From NCBI GenBank assembly GCA_012799115.1, contig JAAZLY010000124.1, positions 1 through 11,202 on the forward strand: a stretch of 11,202 bases of DNA. Direction: 5' to 3'. Made by a program: the position numbers and the translations under genes. The notes under the pieces were generated by a model. That model was not told the origin of the DNA. It saw only the letters and a program-made list of their open reading frames with translations, and ran no database searches. The stretch comes from Bacillota bacterium (GTDB lineage: Bacteria > Bacillota > Limnochordia > Darwinibacteriales > Darwinibacteriaceae). Shown here one piece after another: positions 7,184-11,202 of the stretch (position 1 is the stretch's first letter; every line of letters starts with the position of its first letter).

Positions 7184-8272
7184 TCAAATTCTGATAGGCA
7201 TGAGAATATAAAGATGGTTTTCGCTATCAGCGCCCTTGATGAGGGCCTGCCTGGATCCTTCAAAACGAAATTCCACTTCGTCCGCGTCCATGGTCTTGAG
7301 CATATCTAGCATAAACTTGGGCGAATAGGCTGCTTGCTCAGATGGACCATCATGCTGCACATTATATTGTTCTAGGGACTTACCGAGCTTTGAAGTGGTT
7401 CCAATTTCAAGGACACCTTCTGTAACATGGAGCAAGACTGGTGCACTATCAACTCTACCAACAATGGCTGCCCGTTCTAGTGCTTGGATTAACTGGGTCC
7501 GCTTCATACGGAGCTTCGTCTTTTGCTCCTTGAACAAAACAGACTGGTAATTGGGAAATCTACCATCAATTAAGCGTGTAGTGAAAATGGTGTTATCGAA
7601 CTGGAAGGCCAATTGATTATTTCCAGTAAAGACATTAACGATTGTCTCATTCACGGGCAAGCAGCGGCCGAGTTCAACAAGGTTGATCTTGGGAATGACA
7701 TAGGATCCTATATCGACAAAGGTGGTTCCAGTTTCAGCCTGTACGAAGGCGAGACGATTCGAGTCGGTTGCCACGAAATTGATGTGCTTCCCTTTAATCT
7801 CCATTAGAACCCCAGAAAAGATCGGTTGATGATCATCATTGGACGTAGCAAAAGAACTATTACGAATAAGTCGCAGTAGCTCATAGTCGGTTAGGCTCAT
7901 GACTTTCTGAGTACAGCTGGGGAATTCCGGAAAATCATCACTTGTGATGGTGTTTAAAGAAAACTCCATAGTACCTGAACGAATGAGAATCTGGTCTTGA
8001 TTCCATTCAATTGTCACATCTTCTGTAGGAAGTTTTCTCACTAACTCAGAAAACAAACGTCCGTTAACAATATGTTCGCCTGTTTCAATGACAGTACAGG
8101 CGACACGAGTTTGAATGGCCATTTGTAGATCGTTAGCAGTTAGAGTAAGTCCTTCTTGATCAACCGATAACTGTAGACCTTCTAACACTGGTGTTTGACT
8201 ATTTGTAGATATGGCCTTCTCTACCACACCTACACTCGCTACTAACTCAGAGCCCTTAATGAGAAAATGCAT
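7184..8272 (-). CDS. dnaN: DNA polymerase III sliding clamp, beta subunit
   Basis: The processivity clamp encircles DNA as a homodimer, with three clamp folds per monomer, and tethers the replicative polymerase. It has 362 residues, slightly shorter than the usual 366-380. The N-terminus MHFLIKGSELVASVGVVEKA followed by TPVLEGLQL is characteristic, as are YELLRLIRNSSFATSNDD in the middle domain and the C-terminal LMPIRI, which helps form the partner-binding pocket. ATG at 8272 is preceded by a strong AGGAGGT eight bases upstream. It is separated from dnaA by a 232-bp spacer that contains the origin unwinding site and a possible terminator; I found no convincing sigma-A promoter there. Confidence 0.97.
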   Translation of the reverse strand: MHFLIKGSELVASVGVVEKAISTNSQTPVLEGLQLSVDQEGLTLTANDLQMAIQTRVACTVIETGEHIVNGRLFSELVRKLPTEDVTIEWNQDQILIRSGTMEFSLNTITSDDFPEFPSCTQKVMSLTDYELLRLIRNSSFATSNDDHQPIFSGVLMEIKGKHINFVATDSNRLAFVQAETGTTFVDIGSYVIPKINLVELGRCLPVNETIVNVFTGNNQLAFQFDNTIFTTRLIDGRFPNYQSVLFKEQKTKLRMKRTQLIQALERAAIVGRVDSAPVLLHVTEGVLEIGTTSKLGKSLEQYNVQHDGPSEQAAYSPKFMLDMLKTMDADEVEFRFEGSRQALIKGADSENHLYILMPIRI

Positions 8273-8315
8273 AATTATACCTCCTGTGGAATATTCTCCA
8301 TATCGAGTTGTGACA

Positions 8316-8373
8316 CCTTAATATAGATCTTTTTTAGTAGTAATAGTAGTAGTGCCTGTGTAAAAGTGGAAAA
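8316..8373. other. oriC unwinding site: AT-rich DUE, DnaA-trio and adjacent DnaA boxes
   Basis: In the dnaA-dnaN spacer, TAGTAGTAATAGTAGTAG occupies 8335-8352. Read 3' to 5' on the plus strand it is six consecutive trios: GAT GAT GAT AAT GAT GAT. This matches the DnaA-trio described in B. subtilis, which guides DnaA onto one strand. On the dnaN side it adjoins an AT-rich stretch (8318-8336), the likely duplex-unwinding element. On the dnaA side come a short GC step (8354-8356) and two tandem degenerate minus-strand DnaA boxes, TTTTACACA (8357-8365) and TTTTCCACT (8365-8373). The order box, GC step, trio, AT cluster is the one expected for a basal unwinding system. Confidence 0.85.
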
Positions 8374-8468
8374 CAGATAAGGGTCAGATGGGGTAATCCT
8401 TAGGGACGATCATAAACTGTTGATGGTTAAGCAGAATTGTCCACACTTTCAACAGCACTGAACAGGCC
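8374..8468. other. Remainder of dnaA-dnaN spacer with one near-consensus DnaA box
   Basis: There is no ORF here. TTGTCCACA (8437-8445, plus strand) differs from TTATNCACA at one position and may bind DnaA weakly. No sigma-A promoter for dnaN could be supported: a TATGAT-like -10 exists on the minus strand but lacks an acceptable -35. Confidence 0.45.
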
Positions 8469-8501
8469 AAAAAAGTTATCCTAGGGGTTTTCCACAGGAT
8501 A
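8469..8501 (-). terminator. Candidate intrinsic terminator after dnaA, with a DnaA-box-like loop
   Basis: On the minus strand, just after the dnaA stop, TATCCT (8496-8501) pairs with AGGATA (8477-8482). The stem continues with GTGG/CCCC (one mismatch, one bulged U) around an AAAA loop. After two bases comes a run of six T (8469-8474). Stem plus U-tract fit Rho-independent termination or attenuation of dnaA transcripts before dnaN. The top of the stem also spells TTTTCCACA (8488-8496, plus strand), a one-mismatch DnaA box. Confidence 0.55.
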
Positions 8502-8504
8502 TCC

Positions 8505-9908
8505 CTAGCCGCGTTTGATTAGACTTTCAAGTTCGGTCATGGTGTTTTGAAGGGATGGATCGAGTTTCAGCTCCCTTTCAATCTTATCAATGGCGTGAAT
8601 GACCGTGGTGTGATCTCGGCCACCGAAGGATTCACCAATCTCCGGTAGAGAGGAGTCGGTGAGTTCCCGGATAAGGTACATAGCAATCTGTCTGGGAAAA
8701 GTGATGTTACGGGTACGGCGCTTTGACTTCATGTCCGCGACCTTGATGGCGTAGTGATCGGCTACAACATCCATAATGCCTTCTACTGTAACGGGCTTTT
8801 GCGGCGGAGCCTTGAGGATATCCTTTAAGGCATTGGCCACAACATCGAGCTCCAAAGGAACATTGTGTAGGTTGCAATGTGCAGTTACTCTCACGAGGGC
8901 ACCTTCGAGTTCTCGGATATTCGATTGTACATGGGTTGCAATGTAGCTCAATACCTCATGGGAGATAATGAGATTATCGTCAATCGCTTTCTTACGCAAG
9001 ATAGCGACTCTAGTTTCAAGATCAGGAGGCTGTATGTCAGCGGTCAGGCCCCATTCGAAGCGGCTGCGCAAACGTTCTTCTAAGGTAGGAATATCCTTAG
9101 GTGGCCGATCTGACGAAATAATGATCTGGCGATTCGCTTCATATAAAGCATTGAAGGTATGGAAGAATTCTTCCTGGGTTGATTCCTTACCCGCGACAAA
9201 TTGGATATCGTCAACTAAAAGGATATCCACATTACGGTATTTATTGCGGAAGTCCACCATAGACTTCTTACCAATGGCAAGGATAAGGTCGTTGGTAAAG
9301 GTTTCCGATGTTACGTAGACGACGGAAATGTTCGGATCCTGCTCCAGGGCATAATGGCCAATGGCGTGCATCAGGTGAGTCTTTCCTAGACCAACTCCTC
9401 CATAGAGAAAGAGGGGGTTGTAGGCTTTAGCTGGACCTTCTGCAACAGCTAAGGATGCCGCATGGGCAAACCGATTTGAGTTACCCACAACAAAGGACTC
9501 AAAGGTGTAGCGGGGATTTAGAACAGAAGAGACCGGTACTGCATCCTTTGGTGGAAGCTCCACGACGGGCTCTGCTTGACTCGATTGTCGTGGTACAGGC
9601 CGTGGTTCTTCGTGATATTCTCTCTCACCTGGTGTTGATAAGGACTTCACACCTTTTGGGATGGTGAATTTGATATCCCAATCACGATTGGCCACTTGTC
9701 TCAGGGTCTTTTGCAGAGGATTTGTGTAACGAGCCTCTACCCAGTCTTTCGTAAACTCGTTTGGGAACTCAATATGCAAAGTATTACCATCGAGTAGCAC
9801 CGGGCGACTATTCTTGAGCCAGGCATCGAAAGAACGTTCTGGTAGATCCGCCGACATGATCTCCAGGACTTCATCCCAGACCAACATTAATTGGTTTAGT
9901 TGTTCCAT
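8505..9908 (-). CDS. dnaA: Chromosomal replication initiator protein DnaA
   Basis: The AAA+ initiator binds DnaA boxes and opens oriC. It has 467 residues, a normal length. Domain I is about 1-80 and a short linker rich in Pro and Glu spans about 85-130. Domain III has Walker A GGVGLGKT (170-177), Walker B ILLVDDIQF (229-237), sensor I IISSD (263-267) and the box VII arginines in LRSRFEWG (280-287). Domain IV carries the helix-turn-helix signature RDHTTVIHA (431-439). I chose the ATG at 9908 (MEQLNQ) because GGAGG lies seven bases upstream; the ATG at 9935 has no Shine-Dalgarno and would add nine unusual residues. A promoter overlapping a DnaA box lies about 140 bp upstream, pointing to autoregulation. 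Confidence 0.98.
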   Translation of the reverse strand: MEQLNQLMLVWDEVLEIMSADLPERSFDAWLKNSRPVLLDGNTLHIEFPNEFTKDWVEARYTNPLQKTLRQVANRDWDIKFTIPKGVKSLSTPGEREYHEEPRPVPRQSSQAEPVVELPPKDAVPVSSVLNPRYTFESFVVGNSNRFAHAASLAVAEGPAKAYNPLFLYGGVGLGKTHLMHAIGHYALEQDPNISVVYVTSETFTNDLILAIGKKSMVDFRNKYRNVDILLVDDIQFVAGKESTQEEFFHTFNALYEANRQIIISSDRPPKDIPTLEERLRSRFEWGLTADIQPPDLETRVAILRKKAIDDNLIISHEVLSYIATHVQSNIRELEGALVRVTAHCNLHNVPLELDVVANALKDILKAPPQKPVTVEGIMDVVADHYAIKVADMKSKRRTRNITFPRQIAMYLIRELTDSSLPEIGESFGGRDHTTVIHAIDKIERELKLDPSLQNTMTELESLIKRG

Positions 9909-9950
9909 ATAGTAACCTCCCGGTGACTTGTTCATAACTCAATTCTTGAT

Positions 9951-10357
9951 TTATCCACAGGTTCCTGCTTGCCTTGTGGCGAAATGCACAAGTGGCAGAT
10001 CGTCTTATCCACAAATGAAGGGGTTAAAAAACGTGTTCTTGACCAATGATACGGCAATTTATCCACAAATTCAACAGTTTATCCACAAAAAAGATGAAAG
10101 CTAATATACAAAGGCCTTAGAGAAAAACCTGGATATTTCTCCCCAAAGTTATACACAAATTGATCACAGGGTTTTTTACGGAAAAGAGAGATAATTGTCT
10201 AATAAATTGTCGCGCCAGCTAATTTGGTTCCTCGCAGAGTTTTCCACAAGCAAAAAACGAAGAGTTATCCCCAGGTTCTCCACATCCTGTGGATAACAAT
10301 TGGGCTCTCCATGGGTAGATCCGCGCTGAGAACATGTGTTTAGATCAATTATCCACA
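9951..10357. repeat. DnaA box cluster (seven exact TTATNCACA plus near matches)
   Basis: Exact boxes on the plus strand are TTATCCACA at 9951-9959, 10005-10013, 10059-10067, 10079-10087 and 10349-10357, and TTATACACA at 10149-10157. One exact box is on the minus strand at 10288-10296. One-mismatch boxes are TTTTCCACA (10240-10248), TTATCCCCA (10265-10273) and TTCTCCACA (10276-10284). A two-mismatch inverted copy is at 10376-10384. Start-to-start distances of 54, 54 and 20 bp separate the first four, and 11-12 bp separate those at 10265, 10276 and 10288. Confidence 0.95.
10046..10074 (-). promoter_or_regulatory. Probable dnaA promoter containing a DnaA box
   Basis: On the minus strand the -35 is TTGAAT (10069-10074), the spacer is 17 bp, and the -10 is TATCAT (10046-10051). 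The exact DnaA box at 10059-10067 lies inside the spacer and another at 10079-10087 lies just upstream of the -35, so DnaA binding would block RNA polymerase. This is the known autorepression layout of dnaA promoters, inferred here from sequence only. The leader to the ATG would be about 130 nt. Confidence 0.65.
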
Positions 10358-10428
10358 GGTGCGGGGATATCCAGTTGTGGATTCTGTGAAGAATGAAACA
10401 AGCTGAAAACGTCGGTGACCGATTGGTA

Positions 10429-10458
10429 TTGACATGGTTTTGCAAAATACGATATAAT
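10429..10458 (+). promoter_or_regulatory. Promoter of rpmH-rnpA-yidD
   Basis: A perfect -35 TTGACA (10429-10434) and perfect -10 TATAAT (10453-10458) are separated by 18 bp. Transcription should start near 10465, giving a leader of about 37 nt before the rpmH GTG. A full consensus is in keeping with strong expression of a ribosomal protein gene. Confidence 0.9.
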
Positions 10459-10501
10459 CGCTTTGACTGTCGTTTGCTTTGTTGTGAAGGGGGGAAGACT
10501 T

Positions 10502-10636
10502 GTGAAAAGGACATATCAACCTAAGAATCGTAGAAGAAGACGCCTGCATGGCTTTCGCGCAAGAATGAAGACTACCGCTGGTCGTAGGGTTCTGGCCCGT
10601 AGACGCACAAAAGGACGGAAGATCCTTTCCGCTTAA
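10502..10636 (+). CDS. rpmH: 50S ribosomal protein L34
   Basis: A 44-residue, very basic protein of the large ribosomal subunit, full length for the family. It starts MKRTYQPKNRRRRR and continues HGFRARM, GRRVLARRRTKGRKILSA, the conserved L34 pattern. The start is GTG at 10502, preceded by AAGGGGGGA six bases upstream. It is the first gene of the rightward operon, about 44 bp after a consensus promoter. L34 at oriC next to rnpA is conserved across most bacteria. Confidence 0.97.
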   Translation: MKRTYQPKNRRRRRLHGFRARMKTTAGRRVLARRRTKGRKILSA

Positions 10637-10641
10637 TGGCT

Positions 10642-10655
10642 AGCGTCTAGACGCT
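10642..10655 (+). repeat. 14-bp perfect palindrome between rpmH and rnpA
   Basis: AGCGTCTAGACGCT is fully self-complementary and begins five bases after the rpmH stop. It ends just before the rnpA Shine-Dalgarno (GGGAGG, 10657-10662). In RNA it would form a short hairpin. It has no U-tract, so it is not an ordinary terminator; a processing or stability element that lowers rnpA output relative to rpmH is one possibility. Confidence 0.55.
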
Positions 10656-10669
10656 CGGGAGGTTTTAAC

Positions 10670-11038
10670 GTGGAGCGTTTGAAACGCCCTCGGGATTTTA
10701 GTGCAGTCTATACCCGGGGGAAACCGAATTTTGGAAAATTTGTGGTAGTTTCTGTCCTACCCATGGACGGAAAGGTCTCACGGGTAGGTTTTGCTGTAGG
10801 CAAAAAAGTTGGGAACGCGGTGGCTCGCAATAAGGTAAAGCGCAGACTTAGGGCTATTATGCAAGGCCAGGCTGGACGCATTTCTCCTGGCTTCGATGTG
10901 ATCATTGGGGCCAAACAGAAGTCGGTCACCGCTAGTTTTCGAGATTTAGAAGAAGATGTATGTCGAGTTCTAAAGTACTCTGGTCTGTTGACCTCCAACC
11001 GGAGTGAATCCACCAGGGTTAGTGAAGAGCATGCTTAA
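10670..11038 (+). CDS. rnpA: Ribonuclease P protein component
   Basis: This is the protein subunit of RNase P, which binds the catalytic RNA and the 5' leader of pre-tRNA to mature tRNA 5' ends. It has 122 residues. The N-terminal LKRPRDFSAVYTRGK and the RNR motif in GNAVARNKVKRRLR (48-61) are diagnostic. About a dozen polar C-terminal residues extend beyond the usual fold. The start is GTG at 10670, with GGGAGG seven bases upstream. It is 33 bp downstream of rpmH and overlaps yidD by 8 bp. Confidence 0.96.
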   Translation: MERLKRPRDFSAVYTRGKPNFGKFVVVSVLPMDGKVSRVGFAVGKKVGNAVARNKVKRRLRAIMQGQAGRISPGFDVIIGAKQKSVTASFRDLEEDVCRVLKYSGLLTSNRSESTRVSEEHA

Positions 11039-11202
11039 GGTGGCGCTCTTTTTCATTAGGGGGTATCAAAGGTTCATTTCTCCTGTGTTGCCCCGCAGTT
11101 GCCGGTTTTATCCCACTTGTTCTGAATATGCCATTCAAGCGATCACCAAGCATGGATGGAAGGGCTTGTGGTTGGCCATAAAGAGAATTGGCAGATGCCA
11201 TC
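11031..11202 (+). CDS. yidD: Membrane protein insertion efficiency factor YidD (5' part, cut by window edge)
   Basis: 57 codons are present before the right edge. The sequence MLKVALFFIRGYQRFISPVL, then RSCRFYPTCSEYA, is the conserved YidD (DUF37/haemolysin-like) signature with its cysteines. YidD is a small membrane-associated protein that aids YidC-dependent insertion, and yidC commonly follows. ATG at 11031 overlaps the last 8 bp of rnpA in another frame. Only a weak Shine-Dalgarno (GAAGAG) is seen, so translation is probably coupled. Confidence 0.95.
   Translation, partial: MLKVALFFIRGYQRFISPVLPRSCRFYPTCSEYAIQAITKHGWKGLWLAIKRIGRCH

Larger units (their letters stand above)
9909..10501. 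other. oriC, dnaA-rpmH intergenic region
   Basis: This 593-bp gene-free divergent spacer holds the upstream half of a bipartite origin: many DnaA boxes, the dnaA promoter (minus strand) and the rpmH promoter (plus strand). Together with the trio/DUE element between dnaA and dnaN it gives the B. subtilis-type arrangement in which dnaA is flanked by two box clusters. It is AT-rich around 10085-10140. No ORF here looks like a real gene. Confidence 0.92.

Noticed and set aside
9977..9983. TGGCGAA resembling a Spo0A box in oriC
   Set aside because: A single seven-base degenerate match is expected by chance and nothing else in the window shows that the organism sporulates.
10176..10549. Two overlapping minus-strand ORFs of 112 and 66 codons in oriC
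   Set aside because: They run through DnaA boxes, the rpmH promoter and rpmH itself, lack ribosome binding sites and have no recognisable protein features.
1..11202. Search for a new multi-gene system, CRISPR array, insertion sequence or prophage
   Set aside because: All intact genes belong to the conserved origin neighbourhood except the SdpI-family gene. I saw no arrays of spaced repeats, transposase, terminal inverted repeats or foreign-looking composition.

Overview
The window is the chromosomal replication-origin region of a low-to-mid GC Gram-positive bacterium (Firmicutes/Bacillota, more Clostridia-like than Bacillus-like). The gene set and order support this: rpmH-rnpA-yidD on one side of oriC and dnaA-dnaN-yaaA(S4)-recF-remB-gyrB-gyrA on the other. 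So do the RemB/DUF370 gene, the AGGAGG-type ribosome binding sites, the TTG/GTG starts, and the tandem consensus-like promoters that appear to drive an rRNA operon. I cannot name a genus from sequence alone.

Layout, left to right. Positions 1-330 hold the regulatory region and leader of a minus-strand operon that continues past the left edge, most likely rrn (16S rRNA). It has two promoters with 17-bp spacers and a boxA-like leader. Positions 380-1036 encode an SdpI/DUF1648-family membrane protein, separated from gyrA by an intrinsic terminator. Then come gyrA, gyrB, remB, recF and the S4 protein gene in a tight minus-strand operon with stop/start junctions of 0-17 bases, preceded by dnaN and dnaA. 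The 232-bp dnaA-dnaN spacer carries a candidate terminator and, next to dnaN, a DnaA-trio plus an AT-rich unwinding element. The 593-bp spacer upstream of dnaA carries seven exact DnaA boxes (TTATNCACA), the dnaA promoter and the divergent rpmH promoter. On the plus strand rpmH, rnpA and a truncated yidD run off the right edge.

How it works together: every gene points away from the origin, so leftward genes lie on the leading strand of one fork and rightward genes on that of the other. DnaA binds the two box clusters flanking its own gene, and the DnaA-trio marks where the strands should open. DnaN is the sliding clamp, RecF loads recombinase at gaps, and gyrase relieves the positive supercoils ahead of forks and of the heavily transcribed rrn operon. 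L34, RnpA and YidD serve ribosome assembly, tRNA 5' processing and membrane-protein insertion. This is mostly a conserved core region. The most informative content lies between the genes: the bipartite origin, the promoter/box overlap, the terminators and the rrn control region. I see no mobile element, CRISPR array or new multi-gene system.
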